Notes under the pieces: model-generated
Databases searched by the model: none
What the model was told of the DNA's origin: nothing
What the model saw: only the letters and a program-made list of their open reading frames with translations
DNA from: Eubacterium sp.
Lineage (GTDB): Bacteria; Bacillota; Clostridia; Lachnospirales; Lachnospiraceae
Direction of reading: 5' to 3'
NCBI GenBank assembly: GCA_024697885.1
Contig: JAILSA010000138.1
Location: 1-6,180 of the forward strand
Length of the DNA stretch: 6,180 nucleotides
Made by a program: the position numbers and the translations under genes
Part shown: positions 1 through 5,857 of the stretch, piece by piece
Layout: every line of letters starts with the position of its first letter
How positions within the stretch are numbered: position 1 is the stretch's first letter

Positions 1-567
1 AAGGCTTCCCTCCTCTGCCCTTTTCAGGGTCTCAAGTAAAAGATCTGCCCCCATAGGAGCCAGGCGGTCAAAAAGGCTTTCTCCCGTCTCCTCTGGTCCA
101 AGGGCAACCTCTGCCTTAAGAAGCATATCTCCTGTGTCTAGGCCCTGGTCCATCTGCATGGTGGTCACTCCGGTAGTCGGGTCTCCTGCCAAAATAGACC
201 ACTGAATTGGAGCCGCCCCTCTCCACCTTGGGAGAAGGGATGCGTGGACATTAATGCACCCGTACTCCGGATATTCTAGCACTTCCTTTGGCAAAATCTG
301 CCCAAAGGCCACAACTACAATAACCTGACACTCTACTTTCTTTAATTCCTGAATAAATTCCGGATCCTTTACCCTGGTCGGTGTGTAAACTGGAATTCCA
401 GCCTCCACTGCCACTTCTTTAACAGGGGTAAAAATAAGCTTGCCACTTCTTCCCCTGGCCTTGTCCGGCTGGGTAATCACCGCCGTCACCTCGTGGTCCG
501 GCGAATCCAAAAGGGCCTTTAAAACAGGCACAGAAAAATCCGGTGTTCCCATGAAAATAACCTTCAT
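1..567 (-). CDS. fmt: methionyl-tRNA formyltransferase, N-terminal part (cut by window edge)
   Basis: Fmt transfers a formyl group from 10-formyltetrahydrofolate to the amino group of Met on initiator tRNA in the cytoplasm, which marks it for translation initiation. The 189 visible residues make up the formyltransferase domain, about 60% of the usual 310-320 residues; the C-terminal tRNA-binding OB-like domain lies beyond the left edge. The protein opens with MKVIFMGTPDFSVPVLKAL, typical of the family. It has the QPDKARGR loop (33-40), the folate-site signature with N106 and H108 followed by SLLPRWRGAAPI (110-121), and D144 in QGLDTGD. N106, H108 and D144 match the family's catalytic Asn-His-Asp triad. 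The ATG start is supported by a perfect AAGGAGG five bases upstream that overlaps the def stop codon, so the two genes are probably translationally coupled. It is the last visible gene of the dapA-dapB-priA-def-fmt run. Identification is secure. Confidence 0.97.
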   Translation of the reverse strand, partial: MKVIFMGTPDFSVPVLKALLDSPDHEVTAVITQPDKARGRSGKLIFTPVKEVAVEAGIPVYTPTRVKDPEFIQELKKVECQVIVVVAFGQILPKEVLEYPEYGCINVHASLLPRWRGAAPIQWSILAGDPTTGVTTMQMDQGLDTGDMLLKAEVALGPEETGESLFDRLAPMGADLLLETLKRAEEGSL

Positions 568-572
568 GTCAA

Positions 573-579
573 CCTCCTT
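573..579 (-). promoter_or_regulatory. fmt ribosome binding site overlapping the def stop codon
   Basis: The minus strand reads TAAGGAGG here: the def stop codon TAA (578-580) supplies the first two A bases of the AAGGAGG Shine-Dalgarno sequence for fmt, with five bases to the ATG at 567. Ribosomes ending def therefore finish on the fmt binding site, an arrangement expected to give coupled translation of deformylase and formyltransferase. The coupling is inferred from the layout. Confidence 0.85.
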
Positions 580-1066
580 ATTCCATTTCCTCTACAAACT
601 CACTGACATCGTAGAGTTTTCCCTCTACCTTGTCCACATAAAGTTTACCGTCTAAGTGCTCAATTTCATGAACCAGGGCTCTGGCCAAAAGTTCTTCTCC
701 CTTGACCGTAATATCCTTCATGTCTATATTCTGAGCCTTTACCTTAACCTTGTTTGGTCTGGTTACAATCCCCACCTTGTCCGGCACACTGAGGCAGCCC
801 TCGCTTCCCGTCTGCTCTCCTGAGGCCTCCACAATCACTGGATTGATCAAAACGATTGGCTGGTCTCTGGTCTCTGAAACATCAATGACAGCAATTCTCT
901 TAAGAATTCCCACCTGGGGTGCCGCAAGGCCTACGCCATCGGCCTCATACATGGTATCTAGCATGTCACCAATTAACTCTCTTGTCTTATCTGTCATCTC
1001 TTTTACATCTTTGCACTTCTTGTTAAGGATTTCATCTCCCATTACTCGAATATTTCGAATTGCCAT
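578..1066 (-). CDS. def: peptide deformylase
   Basis: Def is a metal-dependent hydrolase that removes the N-formyl group from nascent polypeptides at the ribosome exit, undoing the modification made by Fmt. The 162-residue protein carries all three family motifs: GVGLAAPQ at 44-51, EGCLS at 89-93, and HEIEH at 133-137. C91, H133 and H137 are the expected metal ligands and E134 the catalytic acid. The last motif has Glu in place of the more usual Asp (HEIEHLDG versus HEMDHLxG), a conservative change. The length fits bacterial type 1 enzymes, and the C-terminal tail is short and acidic. The ATG start has AAGGAG seven bases upstream (1074-1079), lying in the 15-base gap after the priA stop. It sits between priA and fmt, the common Firmicutes order. 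Identification is secure. Confidence 0.98.
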   Translation of the reverse strand: MAIRNIRVMGDEILNKKCKDVKEMTDKTRELIGDMLDTMYEADGVGLAAPQVGILKRIAVIDVSETRDQPIVLINPVIVEASGEQTGSEGCLSVPDKVGIVTRPNKVKVKAQNIDMKDITVKGEELLARALVHEIEHLDGKLYVDKVEGKLYDVSEFVEEME

Positions 1067-1081
1067 TTTATAACTCCTTTA

Positions 1082-3313
1082 CTAATAAGAATTCATGGGG
1101 TCCATGTTAAAAATCAACTGACAGTCGGCAAAAAAACCAGATGCCCGATACCACTCTTCCATGGTGTCCTTGATTTTTTCCAATTCTTCCCAGGAATTTG
1201 CCTTTAAATACATACTGTACCGGTAGCGGTCCTTGGCCCGACTAAGTCCCGCCTCGGCAGGTCCTATTTTCTGACAGGTCTCTGAAGCCAATACTTCCGC
1301 CAAACCATAGATACAGGCTGAGGCCCTGGCCTTTGACTCTGAGGTGACAAGGAGGGCCATCATGCGTACATAAGGGGGATAGTTCATAACCCTTCGGTAG
1401 GCAGCTTCGTTTTCATAAAAAATCTGAGGGTCCTGTTCCTCCACTGCCCGAATGCAGTAGCGGTCAGGGTTGTAGGTCTGAATAATCATCTCCCCCGGCT
1501 TGTCCCCTCGTCCAGCCCTTCCACAGGCCTGCATCAAGAGGTCATAGGTCCTCTCCTGACTCCGGTAATCTCCTGCGTGCATACTCAAATCTGCCGCCAG
1601 GGCTGCCACCAGGGTCACATTGGGAAAATCATGTCCCTTGACAATCATCTGGGTTCCAATCAAAATATCAATTTTCCCCTGACGAAAAGGTGCTAAAACC
1701 TGCTCATGACCGTTTTTCCCTGAGGTGGTATCACTGTCCATGCGAAGGATTTTGGCCTCCGGCACCAGGCGGTGTAGCATTTCCTCTACCTTCTGGGTTC
1801 CCAGACCAAAGGCCGCCACATAGGGAGACCCACACTCGGGGCAGGTTTTTGGCATATAAGTGGAGTGGCCGCAGTAGTGGCAGACCAGGTGATCTACCTC
1901 TCCCACATGATTTTTGTGGGCCGTCATAGAGACGTCGCAATGACTACATTTTAGCACATAACCGCAACTTCTACAAGAAACAAAGCCTGCGTAGCCCCTG
2001 CGGTTGAGAAAGAGCATGACCTGTTCTTTCTTCTTCAACCGGTCCCTGATTTTTTCCTGGAGCAGGCGGCTAATGACAGACCTGTTGCCCTCTGCCAATT
2101 CCTGGCGCAAATCCACCACTGACACCCTTGCATCAAAGGTGTTTTTGGCCTTATGTGTCAGTTTTAACATCTGGTAGTTCCCCTGGCAGGCCGCCACATA
2201 GGACTCCATAGACGGGGTGGCAGACCCCAAAACCAGGCTGGCATGGCAGAGCTTAGCCAGCTGAATGGCCGTCTCCCTGGCGTGATAGCAAGGGGTGGTT
2301 TCGCTCTTGTAGGAGGTCTCATGTTCCTCGTCAATAATAATTAGTCCCAGATTGGAAAAAGGGACAAAAAGAGCAGACCTGGGACCTATTACAATGTCCA
2401 CCAATCCCTCCTTAACCCTCTGATACTGGTCAAATCGCTCTCCCTCCGACATACGGGAGTTTAGGATGGTCACCCTGTCTCCCAGGTTTTTGATAAAACG
2501 CTTTACCGTCTGCCTGGTCAGGGCGATCTCCGGAATAAGGACAATGGCCTGTTTTCCCATCTGAATGACCCGGCGAATCATCTCAATATAGACCTCTGTC
2601 TTGCCACTGCCCGTGATTCCATAGAGGAGGTAGGTCTTGCGAATGCCCTCTTCATAGTCCCGCCAAAAAGTCTGACAGGCCTCTTCCTGCTCTGGATTCA
2701 GGGAGATTTTGGCCTGGATCTTTTCATAGGTCAGGGGAGTTCTGTAGTCGATTTGACTGTCCATAGCCACAAAGCCCCGGTCCACATAGGCCTGGATCAC
2801 CGCTGTGGAAACCTGGTATTTTTGTCTGGCAAGCTTAGAGGTCATCTGTCCCCCCTCTGAGATCATGCCCTCCAAAAAACGGACCTTGGCCCTGTGATTT
2901 TTCCTGCGGCACACCGCGATTTCTTCCTCCACCTCTTCTTTGGAGACAAGAAAATTAAGCCAGTGTATTTCCACTGACTTAATTTGTTTTTTGACCGGCA
3001 AAACAGTTTTTAGGGCCTCACTCATGGTGCCCCCGTAGCGCTCCCGCATCCAGGCCGCCAGGGATAGGAGCTTGCCCTCAATGGCAATCTCCTTAGATTC
3101 CATTTCCGCAATCTCCTTGAGCTTGTCCTCCGGCCAATTGGCCTCCTGTGACAGCCCTACCACAAAACCGGTGATTATTTTATTTGCTCTGCCAAAGGGA
3201 ATTTTTACCACGGAGCCCGGCCTCACTTCCCGACTCAGTCCCTCTGGGATTTTATATTGGAATGTCCGGTCCAAAGCTTCTACGGATACATCCACAATAA
3301 TATCTGCGAACAA
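1082..3313 (-). CDS. priA: primosomal protein N' (PriA), replication restart DNA helicase
   Basis: PriA recognises stalled or collapsed replication forks and D-loops, unwinds the lagging arm 3'-to-5', and starts reassembly of the primosome. At 743 residues it is full length. The N-terminal 3'-end-binding domain covers about 1-105 and a winged-helix region about 110-200. The helicase core shows Walker A GITGSGKT (232-239), the DEEH box (328-331), GSATP (363-367), GTQMIVKGHDFPNVTLVA (553-570) and motif VI QACGRAGRG (595-603). Eight cysteines in four CxxC pairs (447/450, 456/459, 478/481, 491/494) form the two zinc sites; the gap between the second and third pairs is about four residues longer than I recall for E. 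coli PriA. The C-terminal domain includes NYPPYVRMMALL and ends FNMDPMNSY. The start is TTG with AAGGAG seven bases upstream; the next Met in frame is residue 71, which would delete most of the 3'-end-binding domain. The gene lies 20 bases after dapB and 15 before def. Confidence 0.97.
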   Translation of the reverse strand: MFADIIVDVSVEALDRTFQYKIPEGLSREVRPGSVVKIPFGRANKIITGFVVGLSQEANWPEDKLKEIAEMESKEIAIEGKLLSLAAWMRERYGGTMSEALKTVLPVKKQIKSVEIHWLNFLVSKEEVEEEIAVCRRKNHRAKVRFLEGMISEGGQMTSKLARQKYQVSTAVIQAYVDRGFVAMDSQIDYRTPLTYEKIQAKISLNPEQEEACQTFWRDYEEGIRKTYLLYGITGSGKTEVYIEMIRRVIQMGKQAIVLIPEIALTRQTVKRFIKNLGDRVTILNSRMSEGERFDQYQRVKEGLVDIVIGPRSALFVPFSNLGLIIIDEEHETSYKSETTPCYHARETAIQLAKLCHASLVLGSATPSMESYVAACQGNYQMLKLTHKAKNTFDARVSVVDLRQELAEGNRSVISRLLQEKIRDRLKKKEQVMLFLNRRGYAGFVSCRSCGYVLKCSHCDVSMTAHKNHVGEVDHLVCHYCGHSTYMPKTCPECGSPYVAAFGLGTQKVEEMLHRLVPEAKILRMDSDTTSGKNGHEQVLAPFRQGKIDILIGTQMIVKGHDFPNVTLVAALAADLSMHAGDYRSQERTYDLLMQACGRAGRGDKPGEMIIQTYNPDRYCIRAVEEQDPQIFYENEAAYRRVMNYPPYVRMMALLVTSESKARASACIYGLAEVLASETCQKIGPAEAGLSRAKDRYRYSMYLKANSWEELEKIKDTMEEWYRASGFFADCQLIFNMDPMNSY

Positions 3314-3320
3314 GTTTTCA

Positions 3321-3326
3321 CTCCTT
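3321..3326 (-). promoter_or_regulatory. priA ribosome binding site that fixes a TTG start
   Basis: The minus strand has AAGGAG seven bases before a TTG codon at 3311-3313. The optimal spacing, the match of the following residues to the PriA N-terminus (FADIIVDVSVEALDRTFQY), and the absence of an in-frame ATG before residue 71 together make TTG the start. Confidence 0.85.
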
Positions 3327-3333
3327 CTCTGAC

Positions 3334-4095
3334 CTAGTTGGCCGCAATCACATCTGCCATGTCAAATCGGCCCACTTCTTTTCCCTTGAGGAATTTGGCT
3401 GCAGAAACTGCTCCCTTGCCAAATACAGCCTTGGAGTAAGCAGTGTGGGAAAAAGTGATTACCTCGTCTCTTCCCGCAAAAATCACGTCGTGCTCTCCTA
3501 CGATGGTGCCACCGCGAACAGCAGAAATTCCCAACTCCTTTTTATCTCTCTTCTGTCTTCTCTGAGAGCGGTCATAAATGTACTCATACTGGTTATTCAT
3601 AGCCTCATTAACGGCATCCGCTAAGGCCAGAGCAGTTCCAGATGGGGCATCTAGTTTCTGGTTGTGGTGCTTTTCAACCACCTCTACATCATAGCCCTCT
3701 GCCGCCAAAACCTTGGCAGCATCCTGTAAAAGTTTCATCAGGGTGTTGATTCCTAAAGACATGTTAGCAGACTTAAGAATCGCTGTCTTTTTGGCAGCCT
3801 CCTCAATTTTGGCCAACTGCCCCTCGTCATAGCCTGTGGTGCAAAGTACGATTGGCACCTTTTTCTCTATACTGTAATTTAAGAGATCATCCAGAATTTT
3901 GGGTGTGGAAAAATCGATAATGGCATCTGCCTCTATGTCGCAATCCTGAATGCTCTTAAAGATAGGATAACCCAAATCCTTGCCCTCAGCCAGATCAATT
4001 CCCGCTACGATTTCCGCTTCCGGATCCTCTTGCACAATGCTGCTAATGGTTCTACCCATGGCTCCACAGCATCCGCTCATAATAATCTTTGTCAT
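3334..4095 (-). CDS. dapB: 4-hydroxy-tetrahydrodipicolinate reductase
   Basis: DapB uses NAD(P)H to reduce the DapA product to tetrahydrodipicolinate, the second committed step towards meso-diaminopimelate (peptidoglycan) and lysine. At 253 residues it matches the compact Gram-positive form. The N-terminal Rossmann domain has GCCGAMG (8-14), DFS (61-63) and CTTG (85-88). The substrate domain begins around ANMSLGIN (110-117) and carries EKHHNQKLDAPSGTA (141-155). H143 and K147 correspond to the catalytic His and Lys of the E. coli enzyme (H159, K163). RGGTIVGEHDVIF (194-206) is the usual tetramer/substrate region. The ATG start has a moderate AGAGAGG Shine-Dalgarno eight bases upstream (4104-4110), in a 24-base gap after dapA. 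It should share the lysine-riboswitch-controlled transcript with dapA. Identification is secure. Confidence 0.98.
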   Translation of the reverse strand: MTKIIMSGCCGAMGRTISSIVQEDPEAEIVAGIDLAEGKDLGYPIFKSIQDCDIEADAIIDFSTPKILDDLLNYSIEKKVPIVLCTTGYDEGQLAKIEEAAKKTAILKSANMSLGINTLMKLLQDAAKVLAAEGYDVEVVEKHHNQKLDAPSGTALALADAVNEAMNNQYEYIYDRSQRRQKRDKKELGISAVRGGTIVGEHDVIFAGRDEVITFSHTAYSKAVFGKGAVSAAKFLKGKEVGRFDMADVIAAN

Positions 4096-4119
4096 TTCTT
4101 ACGCCTCTCTTTTCTCTTC

Positions 4120-5010
4120 TTATTTCACATCCATGCCAGCTTTTTTCATTTCATCCAAAAGCTTAGCGGCGCTTGCCTCTTCCATCTCTGTCAATGGCAG
4201 GCGAAGTCCTCCCACTTCAAGTCCCATAAAGTTCATGGCGCGTTTTACAGGAATTGGGTTTACCTCGCTAAAGAGGGCCTTAATCAGTGGAATATATTTA
4301 ATCTGCAAGTCGCGACTCTTGTCCACATTGCCTGCCAGGTACTCAGCCACAATATCGTGGGTCTCCTGAGGCAATACATTGGAGAGAACGGAGATAACAC
4401 CCTTTCCTCCCAGGGACAAAATTGGCACGATCTGGTCGTCGTTTCCGGAGTAAATGTCCACACATCCACCTGCCAGGTTGGCAAGCTCTGCCACCTCGGA
4501 AATATCTCCTGTAGCATCCTTAACTGCCACAATATTTTCCACTTCCTTGCAGAGGTCTACAATAGTCTGTGGCATCAGGCGTGTGCCTGTACGGCTTGGC
4601 ACATTATATAAAATAATTGGAACCTTTACGCTAGCTGCAATGGCCTTATAGTGTTTTTTCAGACCATTTTGTGTAGCCTTGTTGTAGTATGGAGTCACCA
4701 ACAAAAGTCCGTCTACTCCTACCTTCTCTGCCTCTGTGGACAGAAAAATAGCAGACTCTGTGCAGTTAGAACCGGTTCCTGCAATAACAGGGATTCTGTG
4801 ATTTACCTTCTCCACTGTAAAACGGATGCACTCTAAGTGCTCCTCATCCGTCAGGGTGGAGGCCTCACCTGTGGTTCCGCAGATAATAATCGCATCTGTG
4901 TTTCCTGCAATCTGCATCTCCAAAAGTTCCTCTAATTTTGCGTAATTTACACTTCCATCCTCATTCATTGGTGTTACCAGTGCAACACCTGCTCCTTCAA
5001 AAATTGACAT
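4120..5010 (-). CDS. dapA: 4-hydroxy-tetrahydrodipicolinate synthase
   Basis: DapA condenses pyruvate with aspartate semialdehyde, the branch-point step into diaminopimelate and lysine synthesis. The 296-residue protein is a full-length class I (Schiff-base) aldolase TIM barrel. Visible motifs are GTTGE (45-49) with T46/T47, the TPYYNK segment with Y108/Y109, YNVPSRTG with Y135 and R140, and the Schiff-base lysine K164 in VAVKDATGD. By alignment with E. coli DapA (offset of two), the feedback-site residues H56 and Y106 are kept as H58 and Y108, while H53 and E84 appear as D55 and S86, so lysine inhibition of the enzyme may be altered. The ATG start has AAGGA ten bases upstream (5021-5025), a slightly long spacing. 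It is the first gene after the lysine riboswitch and its terminator, which end 40 bases before the start codon. Identification is secure. Confidence 0.98.
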   Translation of the reverse strand: MSIFEGAGVALVTPMNEDGSVNYAKLEELLEMQIAGNTDAIIICGTTGEASTLTDEEHLECIRFTVEKVNHRIPVIAGTGSNCTESAIFLSTEAEKVGVDGLLLVTPYYNKATQNGLKKHYKAIAASVKVPIILYNVPSRTGTRLMPQTIVDLCKEVENIVAVKDATGDISEVAELANLAGGCVDIYSGNDDQIVPILSLGGKGVISVLSNVLPQETHDIVAEYLAGNVDKSRDLQIKYIPLIKALFSEVNPIPVKRAMNFMGLEVGGLRLPLTEMEEASAAKLLDEMKKAGMDVK

Positions 5011-5050
5011 TTTTACTTCTTCCTTTCATATTTTTTTGGACGCTTGTCGT

Positions 5051-5081
5051 AAAAAAAGAGTCAGCACACCTGTGCTAACTC
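5051..5081 (-). terminator. Rho-independent terminator, expression platform of the lysine riboswitch
   Basis: On the minus strand GAGUUAGCACA (5081-5071) pairs with UGUGCUGACUC (5068-5058). This gives about 10 base pairs with one U-G wobble and a tight AGGU loop, followed directly by seven U residues (5057-5051). It lies between the lysine aptamer and dapA, where a transcription-attenuation platform is expected. The 5' arm can instead pair with the 3' side of the aptamer's closing region (5110-5102), so terminator and antiterminator exclude each other. It is also the only visible terminator after the gene at 5301-5795. Confidence 0.93.
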
Positions 5082-5100
5082 CTCTATAAATTCTTATATA

Positions 5101-5270
5101 CGAGTAGCACTCCATCTAGTTAAGATGACAGTCATATGATTCTTCACCATATGCCCAGAGAAAACCCGTGTGGGCAAGTCCTCTCTTCGGCGATCTTCCC
5201 TTTCAAACACCATCCCCCGCGCCACACGCGTCCGGTGTTCTACTGATAAAGCTCGCGCCTCTACCTACGA
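5101..5270 (-). promoter_or_regulatory. lysine riboswitch (L box) aptamer upstream of dapA
   Basis: The RNA read from the minus strand carries the conserved L-box blocks in order: AGAGGCGCGAGC (5262-5251), CAGUA (5245-5241), GAAAGGGAAGAUCGCCGAAG (5204-5185), GACUGUCA (5133-5126) and GAUGGAGUGCUAC (5116-5104). Helices can be drawn for all five arms. P1 has a short GUAG/CUAC core (5264-5261 with 5107-5104). P2 uses GGCG/CGCC and GAACACC/GGUGUUU and is capped by a CGCG-UGUGG-CGCG hairpin. P3 covers roughly 5187-5157 with an ACAC-containing loop. P4 is CAUAUGGU/AUCAUAUG (5152-5132), and P5 is CAUCU/AGAUG (5127-5113). The P2 loop GUGUGG (5227-5222) is perfectly complementary to CCACAC in the P3 loop (5173-5168), matching the kissing-loop contact known for this class. 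Lysine binding should stabilise P1, free the terminator to form, and switch off dapA and the genes after it. Arm boundaries are by eye. Confidence 0.95.
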
Positions 5271-5275
5271 TATTT

Positions 5276-5304
5276 AGAATAACACTCTTGCCTATAAAGG
5301 TCAA
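5276..5304 (-). promoter_or_regulatory. promoter for the riboswitch-dapA operon
   Basis: On the minus strand TTGACC (5304-5299, five of six matches to the -35 consensus) and TATTCT (5281-5276, four of six) are separated by exactly 17 bases. Transcription would begin near 5270-5268, right where the lysine aptamer starts. The TGA stop codon of the upstream gene (5303-5301) lies inside the -35 box. Confidence 0.8.
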
Positions 5305-5795
5305 GTCCTATCTTTTTCCTGACTAATCTTGCAGATTTCATCTAAGTAAGGCACCAGAGACTGGTCCAGATTCGTGCCAGTGATGTACATCCTTTTATAG
5401 TCCCCCTGGATTTGCAGGAGGTCGATAAGATCCTGGTTGCTCAAAATCCCCAAATCTACCAGTCCAAGAAGCTCATCCAAAACAATAATATCACTCTCTC
5501 CGGTCTCAATAACCTTGTGGGCAAAATTGACGCCGTTAATGATATTTTGTTTTTCCCTCTCCCTCTCCTCAAGGGACAATTCAATATAGTTGACCTGGGA
5601 CTGATCGAAGTGGAAGATGGAAACATCCGGCTCAAGTTTTTCAAGAATCTGAAACTCTCCCGGTTCCTTCCCCTTTAAAAACTGAATGATCGTGACACGA
5701 GATCCCTCTTTAAAATCGCGGAGGGCCTGGCCCAGGGCCGCAGAGGTTTTCCCCTTACCGTCGCCATAAAAGGCCTGTATTACTCCTTTTTCCAT
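5301..5795 (-). CDS. CobA/CobO-family P-loop protein (corrinoid adenosyltransferase-like)
   Basis: This is a 164-residue protein of the CobA/CobO/BtuR family, whose characterised members transfer the adenosyl group of ATP to cob(I)alamin or related corrinoids. It shows the family's modified P-loop GDGKGKTS (11-18), QFLKG (38-42), a Walker B-like VLDEL (105-109) and a late ITG (138-140). It differs from classical enzymes in several ways. The N-terminal extension before the P-loop is almost absent. The usual ITGRG becomes ITGTN. The C-terminal tail after SELRPVKH-type sequence is missing, and I see no counterpart of the FTWET aromatic segment of Salmonella CobA. It may be an adenosyltransferase of altered specificity or a repurposed paralog; no cobalamin gene is adjacent to help. 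The ATG start has AAGGGG seven bases upstream (5803-5808). It probably has its own promoter, starting inside the preceding HAD gene. Family membership is firm; the reaction is not. Confidence 0.85.
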   Translation of the reverse strand: MEKGVIQAFYGDGKGKTSAALGQALRDFKEGSRVTIIQFLKGKEPGEFQILEKLEPDVSIFHFDQSQVNYIELSLEEREREKQNIINGVNFAHKVIETGESDIIVLDELLGLVDLGILSNQDLIDLLQIQGDYKRMYITGTNLDQSLVPYLDEICKISQEKDRT

Positions 5796-5828
5796 AATAA
5801 TTCCCCTTATTTCTTCATAATTGCTTCG

Positions 5829-5857
5829 ATTATACCAAAGGCCTATAATTTTTGCAA
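5829..5857 (-). promoter_or_regulatory. promoter for the CobA-like gene
   Basis: On the minus strand a perfect TATAAT (5834-5829) lies 17 bases after TTGCAA (5857-5852, four of six matches to the -35 consensus). The -35 box is inside the last codons of the HAD phosphatase gene, and transcription would start near 5822, about 27 bases before the ATG of the CobA-like gene. The perfect -10 and ideal spacing make it credible; readthrough from the HAD gene is also possible since no terminator separates the two. Confidence 0.65.

Noticed and set aside
440..1073. Plus-strand open frames opposite fmt/def (440-655, 750-1073)
   Set aside because: They are antisense to conserved genes, with no start signal or recognisable protein content.
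3360..3365. Perfect TTGACA on the minus strand near the 3' end of dapB, a possible -35 box for priA
   Set aside because: No -10-like hexamer lies 16-18 bases downstream (the sequence there is GC-rich, around GGCCAAC), and the hexamer encodes the conserved FDM of DapB.
4030..4611. Long plus-strand open frame (193 residues) opposite dapA and dapB
   Set aside because: It lies wholly antisense to two clearly identified genes, has no credible ribosome binding site, and its translation resembles no protein family I recognise.
5058..5110. Near-identical repeats GTGCTACTC and GTGCTGACTC on the minus strand, suggestive of a repeated binding site
   Set aside because: They are the alternative partners of the same terminator arm in the riboswitch expression platform.
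5132..5152. Two copies of CATATG that look like a possible operator or inverted repeat
   Set aside because: They form an arm of the lysine aptamer (CAUAUGGU with AUCAUAUG), so RNA structure explains them.
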